From a bacterium (GTDB taxonomy: Bacteria; 4484-113; JAFGCY01): DNA of 64,000 nucleotides. The notes under the pieces were generated by a model. It saw nothing but the letters and a program-made list of their open reading frames with translations. It was not told where the DNA came from and did not search any database. Where the stretch lies: NCBI GenBank assembly GCA_020440605.1, contig JAGRNT010000009.1, positions 62,001 through 126,000 on the forward strand, given 5' to 3'. Numbering within the stretch: the stretch's first letter is position 1; each line of letters starts with the position of its first letter. The position numbers and the translations under genes are program-made. This document shows positions 51,533 through 60,127 of the stretch, piece by piece.

Positions 51533-53308
51533 TCAGCTCTGAGCTGTAGACCTTCTGCTTCCAAGCAGGATCTGCAGCCGCTCACTGCCCACCGGCTCCT
51601 CAGCCTGCAGTGGCACAACGGCATAGTTGCCATTGCTCAGATCCGCCACTCTGGCGATCTCCCTATGCTCCGCGATGGCACGGCGCTGCAGCAACTCTGA
51701 CTGCGTCTGCGTTGCCGCAAGGCTGCGGTTGACGATCCAGCCCGCCGGTTCGATCCCGGCGCGGCGCAGGTCATTCTGCAGGGCTTCCGCTTCCAGTACG
51801 GGCGTAGTCTCCGCGAGTGTAACGATCAGGATCCTCGTTCGCGCAGGGTCCTGCAGCTGCATCATCGGCGTGCTGACCTGCATCCCTGATCCGCTCATCT
51901 GGCGTGTGACTTCACGGTGGTAGGCCCCGGTTGCATCCAGCAGCAGCAGGGTATGCCCCGTCGGCGCGGTGTCCATCACAACGAAGCTGCGGCCGGCCTC
52001 GCGGATCACGCGCGCGAAGGCCTGGAATACGGCCACCTCCTCGGTGCAGGGGGAGCGCAGGTCCTCCTCCAGCATGGCCAGCGCATCGCTGTCCAGCCCC
52101 TTGCCCTTCGTTGCCAGTACGCGCTGGCGGTAGTTCTCCGTCTCCACCTGTGGATCGATCCGGCTCAGCTTCATGTTGCCAGGCAGTGTGGCAACGGTCT
52201 CCTCGATATGTGCGGCGGGATCCGTCGTAGTCAGGTGTACGGGCAGGCCACGGCTGGCCAGTTCCACCGCTATGGCCGCCGCCATAGTGGTCTTGCCCAC
52301 GCCGCCCTTGCCCATCAGCATCACGAGCCCGTGCCCGGCTGAGGCAATGTCGTCAAGAATCCCGCTGATGCCGGGCGGCTCCGGCCCAGCCGGAAGCTCG
52401 GGCATGGTCTTCGGAGTTGCGCTGTCCCCACCGAGCAGTCTGCGCAGATTGCCGGCCCCCAGCATGTTGAGGGCCTGCAGCTCCACTGAGTCCAGCTGCA
52501 CTCCCTCCAGTCCTTCCGGCAGCTCCGCCAGTGCCGCCTGTTCACGTTCGTATATCGCCTCGGCCAGCGCATCGGATTGCGCCTCCCGCTGCGGCAGCAG
52601 CCCGTTGACAACGAGATGCTGCCCGCTGATGCCAATCTCCGCCAGTTCATGGCGGGTGCGCGCCACCTCCCTCAGCGAGGCCCGGTCGGCCCGGGCCACG
52701 AGCACCAGTCTGGTCCGTCCCGGATCGCTCAGGGCAGCGACTGCCAGCCGGTAGCGCTCCCGCTGCCGTTCCAGCCCGGCCAGCGGCCCGAGGCAGGAGG
52801 CATCACCCTGTCCGGTTTCGAGGAAGCCGCTCCAGGCACCGGGCAGCCTGAGCAGGCGGATCGTATGCCCCGTCGGCGCGGTGTCGAACACCACATGCTC
52901 ATACGCCGCTGACAATGCCTCATCCGTGAGCAGCGCAGTGAATTCATCGAAGGCGGCGATCTCCGTGGTGCAGGCTCCGGAGAGCTGCTCCGTGGCACTG
53001 CGAAGTTCCTCCTCCGGGACAGTGCCTCGCAGCGGAGCCAGCAGCCGCTCGCGGTAATTGCCGGCTGCGGCCTCCGGGTCGATCTCCAGCGCGTCCAGCC
53101 CCGTGACTCCCTCAATGGCCGTGATGCTGTTGCCGATGGGCTGGCTGAATACCTGGCCGATATTGCTGGCGGGGTCAGTGCTGACCAGCAGCACGCGCCG
53201 GCCCTGATCCGCCAGCTGCACTGCCATGGCGCAGGCAAGCGAAGTCTTGCCGACTCCGCCCATGCCGGTCAGGAATACGAAACGCGGGATGTCCTTCAGG
53301 AAATGCAT
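51533..53308 (-). CDS. arsA: ArsA arsenite/antimonite-stimulated ATPase (tandem)
   Basis: 591 residues, two homologous halves. P-loops are GMGGVGKTS (15-23) and GKGGVGKTT (~333), and both halves keep the DTAPTGHT switch motif. All three metalloid-binding cysteines of E. coli ArsA are present at nearly the same numbers: C113 (SGACTTE), C172 (DASCLGP) and C421 (SPCTEE). ATG 53308 is preferred to GTG 53314, with CCGGAG just upstream. No arsR, arsB, arsC or arsD lies in the window, so the partner pump is elsewhere or the ATPase has another client. It converges on the mutase gene with eight bases between stops. Confidence 0.9.
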   Translation of the reverse strand: MHFLKDIPRFVFLTGMGGVGKTSLACAMAVQLADQGRRVLLVSTDPASNIGQVFSQPIGNSITAIEGVTGLDALEIDPEAAAGNYRERLLAPLRGTVPEEELRSATEQLSGACTTEIAAFDEFTALLTDEALSAAYEHVVFDTAPTGHTIRLLRLPGAWSGFLETGQGDASCLGPLAGLERQRERYRLAVAALSDPGRTRLVLVARADRASLREVARTRHELAEIGISGQHLVVNGLLPQREAQSDALAEAIYEREQAALAELPEGLEGVQLDSVELQALNMLGAGNLRRLLGGDSATPKTMPELPAGPEPPGISGILDDIASAGHGLVMLMGKGGVGKTTMAAAIAVELASRGLPVHLTTTDPAAHIEETVATLPGNMKLSRIDPQVETENYRQRVLATKGKGLDSDALAMLEEDLRSPCTEEVAVFQAFARVIREAGRSFVVMDTAPTGHTLLLLDATGAYHREVTRQMSGSGMQVSTPMMQLQDPARTRILIVTLAETTPVLEAEALQNDLRRAGIEPAGWIVNRSLAATQTQSELLQRRAIAEHREIARVADLSNGNYAVVPLQAEEPVGSERLQILLGSRRSTAQS

Positions 53309-53376
53309 GATCACTCCGGATAACAGGATATACCTCCCGCTCTCCCTGGCTCACGCAATTGCCTCCTGATTGAGAC

Positions 53377-54225
53377 TCAGTCCACGCGATACTTCAGCGT
53401 GATCGACATCGGCAGGCTGTCTCGCCCGATGCCCTCCGGCAGCCGGCCGAAGGGGGCTGCACTGCGCACAGCTGACATTGCCTGTTCATCCAGTTCGGCA
53501 TAGCCGCTGCCTTCCGCGACTTCCAGGCTGTCAAGCTGTCCGCTGGCATTCAGCACGAACTTCAGCTTGACGGAGCCGCTGTGCCCGAGGCGGCGGGCCT
53601 CCTCCGGCATGCTCTGGCGGTTGACGATCCGCGAGCGGGCATTCTTCGCATAGTCCGCCAGCAGGGCCTTGATTTCAGCGGCGCTCAGCTGCGGCTCCGG
53701 TTCGGGAAGCGGCTGTGGTTTCGGTGGTGGATCGGCCGGCATCGTCTGCGGTACCGGCGGACGGGGTTTGGCAATCGGGTCACTGGCCGGTTTGTCACCG
53801 GAGGGCAGGGCCGCCGGGCTATCACCTTCCTTACCGATGATTTCCGGTGTTTCCAAGGCCGGCTGTGCTTCCTGTGGAGCTGCTGCCTGCGGTTGTGGTT
53901 CCGGCTGTTTCTCCGGCTTCGGCTCAGGCCTGGGTTCCGGTTCCGGCAACTCAGGTTCGGGCTCTGGCTTTGGTTCAGGTTCCGGCTCTGGCAGGACTTC
54001 CGGCTCAACCTGCGGCTCCTGCAGGTGAATGCGGATCGCCTGCATGTCCTGCAGCCTGCTTTCCTGCGGCGCGGGCAGGGCGTAGAGGATCCCGGCATGC
54101 AGCACGATGGAGATGCTCAGCAGTCCCCAGCCGCTGCGCAGCCGTCCGCGCAGCCTGCGCGGCACGGGGCATACGAGCGGTTCGGGGTCATGGGCCGGCC
54201 TGCCGTGTTCCATCTCAGTTGCCAT
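53377..54225 (-). CDS. tonB: TonB energy-transducing protein
   Basis: 282 residues. One N-terminal membrane anchor (GWGLLSISIVLHAGILYAL, ~32-50), including the SxxxH-like motif with His in the helix, a long periplasmic Pro/Glu/Lys spacer (~70-180) and the C-terminal TonB domain (NRQSMPEEARRLGHSGSVKLKFVL...LKYRVD). It spans the periplasm to pull on outer-membrane receptors. The start overlaps exbD by 11 bases; last gene of receptor-exbB-exbD-tonB. Confidence 0.9.
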   Translation of the reverse strand: MATEMEHGRPAHDPEPLVCPVPRRLRGRLRSGWGLLSISIVLHAGILYALPAPQESRLQDMQAIRIHLQEPQVEPEVLPEPEPEPKPEPEPELPEPEPRPEPKPEKQPEPQPQAAAPQEAQPALETPEIIGKEGDSPAALPSGDKPASDPIAKPRPPVPQTMPADPPPKPQPLPEPEPQLSAAEIKALLADYAKNARSRIVNRQSMPEEARRLGHSGSVKLKFVLNASGQLDSLEVAEGSGYAELDEQAMSAVRSAAPFGRLPEGIGRDSLPMSITLKYRVD

Positions 54226-54625
54226 TCTCCTTCACGGCCTCGAGTGCGATGTCCTCCAGACCCGCCTGGCGGATGCAGTCGAAGGCCCGCACCACCATCC
54301 GGTGTTCGGTGCCGCCATCGGCGCGCAGACGCACGGTCGGCTCCGCGGCACTCAGCCCCTGCAGGCGCGGCGTCAGCTCTGCCCAGCTGATCTGGTCCTC
54401 GTCCAGCCACAGCCCACCATCCGCATCAATCGCCACCAGCACACTCTGGCTGTCATTGATCTGCGCCGTCGTGCTTTCCGGCAGCGAAAGGTCAATCGTC
54501 GGGTTGAGGAAGCGCGTGATCAGCATGAAGAACACCAGCAGCAGGAACACCACGTCGATCAGCGGTGCCAGCGGGATCACCGGATCCTGCTGCAGTCTGC
54601 GGCGCTCACGCCTCGCGGCTGCCAT
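54215..54625 (-). CDS. exbD: ExbD biopolymer transport protein
   Basis: 136 residues. Single membrane helix with the proton-carrying Asp in PLIDVVFLLLVFFML (~D24), then a periplasmic domain. It works with ExbB as the proton-driven motor for TonB. Directly adjacent to exbB, with no gap. Confidence 0.92.
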   Translation of the reverse strand: MAAARRERRRLQQDPVIPLAPLIDVVFLLLVFFMLITRFLNPTIDLSLPESTTAQINDSQSVLVAIDADGGLWLDEDQISWAELTPRLQGLSAAEPTVRLRADGGTEHRMVVRAFDCIRQAGLEDIALEAVKENGN

Positions 54626-55204
54626 CTACTTGACCTCCACGCCGCTGCGCGCCAGCTGCTTGATCGCATGCGTCACGCTGCTGCGCAGGTAGTTCTCCCA
54701 GCGGTAGACCCGGTTGCGGAAATGCAGGTAGGCGATCAGCGCCGGAATGGCAACCATCATCCCGGCTGCGGTGGTGATCAGCGCCTCCCAGATCCCGCCG
54801 GCCAGCAGCGCCGGGTCCACCTGGCCCTGCAGGTCCTGGATGCGGCGGAAGGCCGCGATCATGCCGGTCACCGTGCCGAGCAGGCCCAGCAGCGGTGCGG
54901 TCTGCGCGATCACGCTGAGCCCGTTCAGACGCCGTTCGGCGTCAATCAGGTCCTGCTCCATGGCCAGTTCCACGAGGTCGCCGTCAATCTCACCGCGGTC
55001 CAGCGACTGCTTCAGCAGCTCGGACAGCTTGCCCGTCGGCGGGCGCTGGCCCTCCTTGCGGCGGCAGACAGCATCCAGGCTCTGGTTGATCTGCGGAATG
55101 CGCACGAGGAAGTGCAGCAGGCGGTCAGCGATGAACCACAGCATCAGCACACTGCAGATCAGGATGGGCCAGATGAAGAAACCGCCCTTGGCGATCCATG
55201 CCAT
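54626..55204 (-). CDS. exbB: ExbB/MotA/TolQ-type proton channel protein
   Basis: 192 residues with three membrane helices (IWPILICSVLMLWFIADRLL, APLLGLLGTVTGMIAAF, ALITTAAGMMVAIPALIAYL). The conserved LGLLGTVTGMI and GIWEALITTAAGM motifs are present. It forms the stator ring around ExbD. It starts 15 bases after the receptor stop. Confidence 0.92.
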   Translation of the reverse strand: MAWIAKGGFFIWPILICSVLMLWFIADRLLHFLVRIPQINQSLDAVCRRKEGQRPPTGKLSELLKQSLDRGEIDGDLVELAMEQDLIDAERRLNGLSVIAQTAPLLGLLGTVTGMIAAFRRIQDLQGQVDPALLAGGIWEALITTAAGMMVAIPALIAYLHFRNRVYRWENYLRSSVTHAIKQLARSGVEVK

Positions 55205-55219
55205 GCATTGCCTCCGTTG

Positions 55220-57229
55220 TCAGAAATCGTAGCTGTACTCGACCCGCAGTTCGCGGCCGGGCAGCGGTCCGAAGCGCACATTGCGCTCATCAAGCAGGTT
55301 CAGGCCACTGAGCTTCATGCGGCCGCAGCCCAGCTCGCGCGAGAGCGTCAGGCTCAGGCTGTCCTGCTGCGGCACACGCACAGTGTTCTCCGCATCGAAC
55401 CAGTAGGGTTCATGGTGGCGCAGCAGTACTTCCGCCCGCAGGCGCGGGTTCTCGTAGAAGGCCCGCAGCGCGTGGTCGGATTCAGGGCTGTTCACGAGCC
55501 GCAGGCCCGTCTCCAGCACCTCCGCCTCCGGCAGCCAGCTCAGGTCATAGCCCAGCCCGAACCAGGCATCATTGCAGCTGCCGTGGTGCCGAGTGGCCCT
55601 CCAGCGCTGCTCCAGCCCCAGCGCCAGGCCCTGGGTAGTCACGCCCTCGAAGTTGCGGAGGCTGAAGACCTGCGGCGCGGACTGGATCTCGACGAAGTCG
55701 ATCAGGTTGTCAATTTCGTGGCGGAACAGGCCGAGGTGCAGGCTGCGCCCGCTCTTGGCGTAGCTGTAGTCCAGGGCGTAGTTCCAGCTCGTTTCCGGCT
55801 CAAGCTCCGGATTGCCGAGGATCGTGTAGTTGAATGGACTGGGGAAGTCGTAGTAGCGCTCACGCAGGCTCGGGGCACGGTAGCCGCGACCCGCACTGGC
55901 GCTGAGCGTGCTGTAACGGTCGAGGCTGTGGCTCAGTGAAGCGCTGGGCAGCAGCTCCTCACCGAAGTCGGAGTGGCTGTTGAGCCGCGCCGACATTGAC
56001 AATGTCCAGTCCTCGGTCATGTACCAGTCGTAGACTGCATAGGCCCCCAGCAGTTCGCTGTCAGCGCTGTCGCCGCCGCCGGGCACGCTGATCCGGTCGC
56101 TCTCGAGCCGCTCGGCCTGACGCTGCAGGCCGAGGCTCCAGTCGGAGTAGACCATGTGGTTGTCCCAGCGCAGCTCCGTGTCGTCCGTGCTTTCCCTGAA
56201 GGCGGTGCGCTCGTCCAGCGGGTCCTGTGTCTCGAAGTAGCGGTGCAGGCCATGGCTGTATTCGCCATGCTGCTGGCTGAGGCTCAGGCTGCTGCCGCTG
56301 TTGAAGTTGTGCGTCCAGGAGGCACCTGCTCCCCAGCGCTCGGTGACGAGGTCGCTTGGCCGCAGCAGGTTCGGCGGGGAGTAGTCCAGCCCGCGTCCTT
56401 CCTCGCGGAACCAGTCCGCATTGACGACCATCTGGTCATCGGGGCCGACGCGGAAGTCCCAGCGGCCGCGCAGGCCGAGGTTCTCGAAACTCTGCAGGTC
56501 GGTGTCGGGCTGGGCGGAGTTGACATCCCAGGCATCACGTGACTGGTGTTCGATGCTCAGCAGCCAGTGCTGGAACTCATCGCCGTTGCCGATGCGGAAA
56601 TGCTGGCGTTGCCAGTTCAGCGAACCGTAGCCCAGCTCCATCGCGGCAACATGACCGCCGCCGCTGCGCGTCTTGAGGTTGATCACGACACCCGCGTTGC
56701 CACCGCCATAGGCTGCAGCACGCGGACCGCTGATGATTTCCACGCTGTCAAGCGAGCCGAGGCTGAACTGGGAGAGATCCATCTGTTCGAGGATGCTGCC
56801 GGGGACGCGCTGACCGTCCACGAGGATCGTCGTGAACTTGCCGGGCAGGCCCTGGTAGCTGATCGTGGTCCCGCCGAGGTATTCGCTGACGCGGATCCCG
56901 GCCTGGCGCGAGAGCAGCTCGGCCAGGTCCTGCGCGCCGCTGTCGTCAATCGCCTGGCGGTCGATCACCTCGCGCAGTTCCGCTAGGCTCGGGGGCCGGA
57001 TCGCGGCAGCTGCGGCATTGGCACTGGCCACTGCCGCGCTGGCCACGGTGGATTCGCCGAGGTCAATCTCCAGATCCCCATCATCGAGGTCCAGCTCAAA
57101 ATCCAGTTCATCCGGATCAGCGGGTTCCTCCTCGCGTGGTGGATCTCCCTGCGGGGCCTGGTCCTGCTGGGCCCAGGCCTGCAGCGGCAGGCAGCAGAGC
57201 AGCAGGCAGAGTGTTGTCAGGTTCCTCAT
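55220..57229 (-). CDS. TonB-dependent outer-membrane receptor (BtuB/CirA-like)
   Basis: 669 residues. The signal peptide ends at AWA (~20). An unusually acidic stretch (~30-58) precedes the plug domain (LAELLSRQAGIRVSEYLGGTTISYQGLPGKFTTILVDGQRVPG, IISGPRAAAYGGGNAGVVINLKT), and the barrel ends in VEYSYDF with the C-terminal Phe of outer-membrane proteins. No clear TonB box was identified. Its size and plug resemble BtuB/CirA receptors. The nearby B12-dependent mutase makes cobalamin a possible ligand, but that is inference. Confidence 0.85.
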   Translation of the reverse strand: MRNLTTLCLLLCCLPLQAWAQQDQAPQGDPPREEEPADPDELDFELDLDDGDLEIDLGESTVASAAVASANAAAAAIRPPSLAELREVIDRQAIDDSGAQDLAELLSRQAGIRVSEYLGGTTISYQGLPGKFTTILVDGQRVPGSILEQMDLSQFSLGSLDSVEIISGPRAAAYGGGNAGVVINLKTRSGGGHVAAMELGYGSLNWQRQHFRIGNGDEFQHWLLSIEHQSRDAWDVNSAQPDTDLQSFENLGLRGRWDFRVGPDDQMVVNADWFREEGRGLDYSPPNLLRPSDLVTERWGAGASWTHNFNSGSSLSLSQQHGEYSHGLHRYFETQDPLDERTAFRESTDDTELRWDNHMVYSDWSLGLQRQAERLESDRISVPGGGDSADSELLGAYAVYDWYMTEDWTLSMSARLNSHSDFGEELLPSASLSHSLDRYSTLSASAGRGYRAPSLRERYYDFPSPFNYTILGNPELEPETSWNYALDYSYAKSGRSLHLGLFRHEIDNLIDFVEIQSAPQVFSLRNFEGVTTQGLALGLEQRWRATRHHGSCNDAWFGLGYDLSWLPEAEVLETGLRLVNSPESDHALRAFYENPRLRAEVLLRHHEPYWFDAENTVRVPQQDSLSLTLSRELGCGRMKLSGLNLLDERNVRFGPLPGRELRVEYSYDF

Positions 57230-57267
57230 CGCCTCTCTTCCGGATCCCCGCCCGCGGGAGGGGAACT

Positions 57268-57293
57268 GTACCGATCCCCGCAGGGACCGGTAC
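57268..57293 (-). promoter_or_regulatory. Palindromic stem-loop upstream of the TonB receptor operon
   Basis: An 11-base inverted repeat around a 4-base loop (GTACCGATCCC / GGGACCGGTAC). In minus-strand RNA all 11 positions pair, one as G-U. It lies 39 bases before the receptor ATG and 20 bases past the lipoprotein stop. There is no T run. It could be a leader element, an operator or a processing site. Confidence 0.5.
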
Positions 57294-57313
57294 GATACGC
57301 CAAAGATGGAATT

Positions 57314-58375
57314 CTAGTTGAGCAGGGAGACGTCGGCCGTGAAGTCAATGCCGCTGTGGCTGTCGCCGCCGCTGACCGTGACCGTGCCGTCGTACTCGCC
57401 GAAGTAGGTCGCCTGATGCGTCGTCACGTCGTAGGCGAAGATCGAGACGCTGTAGATGTCGTCATCGAGGAAGCTCAGGGTGAAGTCGATGCTGCTGCCC
57501 GTGAGCTGGTCCTCGAACACCTCGTAGACGGCGGGCGGAGCGCCCTGGGCCGGCGGGATGGTGTTGGCGGCGACGTAGTAGAACAGGCCGGAGGGCAGGG
57601 CCGCACTCAGGCTCACCGTGCCGGTGATCGTGCCGAGCTGCGGGTCGGTGCCCGGGTCACCGGCGAAGTCACTGGCGAAGTTGACGGTGGCGACGTTCGG
57701 GCTGCTGCCGCTGACGGTCACCGGGTTGTCAAACGCGCCGTAGGTGTCGACCTGGCGGCTGACCGGGTCATAGCCGTAGAAGCCGACCAGGTAGGTCCCG
57801 TAGGCGATGCCCTCGATGTCGTAGTGGATGCGGCCGTCATTGACGTCGCTCTCGCTGACGAGGTGCTGCAGCACGTTCTGCGGAGCACTCATGGGGGAGA
57901 TGCCGATGAAGGTCAGTTTGCCGTCGGTCGGCCAGTCACCTGTGATGCTGGTGCTGCCGCTGACGGTGCCCCAGGGAGCCGCGCCGCTGAAGGAGCACTG
58001 GCCATTCAGACCGGAGACGATCTGGCCCTGCTCATTGCAGCTGAAGGAGCCGCTCTCGTAGTAGAAGGTCGGAGTGGCACCCTCGGCGTACACGCCGATG
58101 TAGTAGTTGCCGAAGGGCAGCTCGCTGAATTCGTAGCTGATCGTGCGGCCGCTGAGGCTCGCGGTGCTGGTCACATGACCGGCCGAGGAGGACTGGACCG
58201 GGGTGGTGCTGCCCTGGGGGAAGACACCGACCATCAGGTCCACAGCACCATTGATCGGGCCGACGACCGTCACCTGGCCGGAAACGATACCGGTGGTCAG
58301 CTGCTCGGTGCCGCCGCCTCCGCAGGAGGCCAGCAGCAGACTGATGAATAGCAGGAATGCTGCAACTCTGATCAT
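57314..58375 (-). CDS. Secreted lipoprotein with three beta repeats
   Basis: 353 residues. Lipobox LLASC puts the lipidated Cys at 18. Three beta-rich repeat units of ~105 residues each start with a G.VSG/GTITG strand (IVSGQVTVVG, TVSGSTSITG, TITGTVSLSA) and contain a YYIGVYA/YLVGFYG/YSVSIFA strand, resembling carboxypeptidase-regulatory-like or Ig-like folds. Function unknown; likely anchored in the outer membrane and surface-exposed. AGGAGT precedes the ATG by about seven bases. Confidence 0.75.
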   Translation of the reverse strand: MIRVAAFLLFISLLLASCGGGGTEQLTTGIVSGQVTVVGPINGAVDLMVGVFPQGSTTPVQSSSAGHVTSTASLSGRTISYEFSELPFGNYYIGVYAEGATPTFYYESGSFSCNEQGQIVSGLNGQCSFSGAAPWGTVSGSTSITGDWPTDGKLTFIGISPMSAPQNVLQHLVSESDVNDGRIHYDIEGIAYGTYLVGFYGYDPVSRQVDTYGAFDNPVTVSGSSPNVATVNFASDFAGDPGTDPQLGTITGTVSLSAALPSGLFYYVAANTIPPAQGAPPAVYEVFEDQLTGSSIDFTLSFLDDDIYSVSIFAYDVTTHQATYFGEYDGTVTVSGGDSHSGIDFTADVSLLN

Positions 58376-58694
58376 CTTAAACTCCTGGTTGCTCAGCCTG
58401 ATGAATACAGGGCTGAGCGATTATTCGAGATTCAATTCGCGAATGCTGCGGATTATAGCACAGGAAAGGCTTCGAGTAAGTTCCTCAGAAAGACAATCCG
58501 ATCAACACTAGGTTGAGTCACTATTTGAGAATCCATTCACAATAACCCCTGCATCCGCACTATTGTAACCGCGAGTCAGTTCCTCCGGCAGGCGAAACGG
58601 GCTTGCAGGACAGATTGCATCCGGATTTGACCGCTGCTCGGAAATGTCATCCCGGAACGGATTCAGGGGGTTAAGGGGGGGAAGCTGGAAGGGC
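58376..58694. other. Regulatory-looking intergenic region with degenerate direct repeats
   Basis: TATAAT on the minus strand (58452-58457) is a likely -10 for the lipoprotein. A 30-base degenerate direct repeat occurs at 58411-58440 and 58511-58540, exactly 100 bases apart (22 of 30 positions match). One copy is in the leader and one is upstream of the -10. No gene was found. Confidence 0.45.
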
Positions 58695-59528
58695 CTAGTG
58701 CTCAGGTTCGGCGGCAACCGCCACCGGTTCGTGGTTGTCCAGCAGGCGTGGACGGGGCCAGAACACGAATAAGGCACGGCCTTCGATGTTGTCGCGTGGC
58801 ACGAAACCCCAGACCCGGCTGTCGGAGCTGTGGTTGCGGTTGTCACCCATCACGAAGTAGCTGTCCTCGGGCACGGTCACGGAAGGGTAATCAAAATCAG
58901 GATCTTCAGCGATGTAGTCCTCGATCAGGGCCTCGCCGTTGACATACACAGTGTGGTCCTGTACCCGGACGCTGTCGCCGGGCAGGCCGATCACACGCTT
59001 GATGTAGTCCTTCTTGGGATCCTTCGGGTAACGGAAGATCATGATGTCGCCGCGCTGCGGATCCTGTCCGAGCAGCTTGAAGCTCAGTTTGTCAGCAATC
59101 AGCAGGTCGCCTTTCTTGAGCGTGTTCTCCATGCTGCCACTGGGGATGTAGAAGCTCGCGACTACGAAGGACTTCAGCACCAGCGCGAGGCCGAGTGCCA
59201 TCACGATCGTGGGGATCCATTCATAGAGCAATCCCTGCATGAAGGATACGGCCACGAATTCGATCTTGTGGCGGAAGCCCGGGCCACTGAGCCAGCCAAC
59301 CCCGGGACGGTCATGTGCATATACAAGCAGGTTGGCTTCGTTGTTCTCGACGGGGACGTCAATCTCGCGCTGGATCGCGCTTTCGGAGAAGCTGCCCTTG
59401 CTCAGCCGCAGGTGCACGCTTTCACCGGGTGTGTCCTTGAAGCGGATGCAGATCCTGGTGGAGCTGGAACCGTCGGCCGGTGTCTTGGCCCGTTCGCTCA
59501 GTATTTCAACTCCAGGTCTGGAACCCAT
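58695..59528 (-). CDS. lepB: Signal peptidase I with N-terminal beta domain (copy 1)
   Basis: 277 residues from ATG 59528 (a TTG at 59534 is less likely). Catalytic Ser132 in PSGSMENTL and Lys177 in IKRVIGLPGD, with the box-E motif GDNRNHSSDSR. One membrane helix (WIPTIVMALGLALVLKSF, ~106-121) comes just before the catalytic domain. Ahead of it are ~95 extra residues, beta-rich, not found in standard LepB. The copy at 60128 carries a comparable extension. Last gene of the rpsP operon; a GC hairpin separates it from rplS. Confidence 0.9.
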   Translation of the reverse strand: MGSRPGVEILSERAKTPADGSSSTRICIRFKDTPGESVHLRLSKGSFSESAIQREIDVPVENNEANLLVYAHDRPGVGWLSGPGFRHKIEFVAVSFMQGLLYEWIPTIVMALGLALVLKSFVVASFYIPSGSMENTLKKGDLLIADKLSFKLLGQDPQRGDIMIFRYPKDPKKDYIKRVIGLPGDSVRVQDHTVYVNGEALIEDYIAEDPDFDYPSVTVPEDSYFVMGDNRNHSSDSRVWGFVPRDNIEGRALFVFWPRPRLLDNHEPVAVAAEPEH

Positions 59529-59544
59529 TGGCAAACTGCTCCCG

Positions 59545-59565
59545 CCGCCGGCCCTCCGCCGGCGG
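59545..59565 (-). promoter_or_regulatory. GC-rich hairpin between rplS and lepB
   Basis: CCGCCGGC / GCCGGCGG, eight pairs with a five-base loop, in the 63-base gap. No T run follows. It may protect or process the upstream mRNA so that L19 is made in excess over signal peptidase. Confidence 0.5.
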
Positions 59566-59591
59566 TTGTATCACGTGGAAGGTGCCGCAGC

Positions 59592-60017
59592 CTAGCGGAC
59601 CCTCTTCTCCTTCAGGCGGGTGGCCTTGCCCACGCGGTCGCGCAGGTAGTAGAGCTTCGCGCGGCGCACCACACCGTGACGGGTGACCTCGATCTTGTTG
59701 ATCTTGGCGCTGTTCACGAAGTAGGTCTTCTCCACGCCGACGCCGGAAGCGATCTTGCGCACGGTGACCTTCTGCATCGGACCCTTGCCATATACGGCGA
59801 GCACGGTGCCTTCGAAGACCTGGATGCGCTCCACGTTCTGCTTGGCCTGCTTACCCTTGGCGGCGATACGGTGAATCTTCTTCAGACCGGCGATGTGGTC
59901 GGTGCCGCCCTCGTAGAGGTTGATGTGCACGCGGACGGTGTCGCCGGGCACGATCACGGGAACCTCGCCCTCGGGCTTGGCCATCTTCTTGTTGTACTGC
60001 GCGATGATCTGCTGCAT
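59592..60017 (-). CDS. rplS: 50S ribosomal protein L19
   Basis: 141 residues. Recognisable by GDTVRVHINLYEG (family: GDTVRVHVKVVEG), RIQVFEGTVLAVYGKG, TVRKIASGVGVEKTYFVNSAKI and the C-terminal RRAKLYYLRDRVGKATRLKE. A slightly longer C-terminus is within the normal range. GGAG precedes the ATG by eight bases. In E. coli it also follows trmD, but here a signal peptidase gene is inserted between. Confidence 0.96.
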   Translation of the reverse strand: MQQIIAQYNKKMAKPEGEVPVIVPGDTVRVHINLYEGGTDHIAGLKKIHRIAAKGKQAKQNVERIQVFEGTVLAVYGKGPMQKVTVRKIASGVGVEKTYFVNSAKINKIEVTRHGVVRRAKLYYLRDRVGKATRLKEKRVR

Positions 60018-60127
60018 CTTTGGTCTCCAGTCTGTCCTGAACGGACAGGCAAGCAGGGGCTAAGGCCCGCCCCGTGAGCCAGAAATTCTAGCACAAGCTG
60101 CGGGGATTGCAAGGGTGGGCCTGAAAA

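Noticed and set aside
49833..51535. B12-binding domain at the mutase C-terminus
   Set aside because: The protein ends after the TIM barrel; no DxHxxG motif is present and the next gene is convergent arsA.
57230..57313. Cobalamin riboswitch ahead of the TonB receptor
   Set aside because: The gap is too short (~85 bases) and no B12-box-like sequence is visible; only a simple stem-loop is present.
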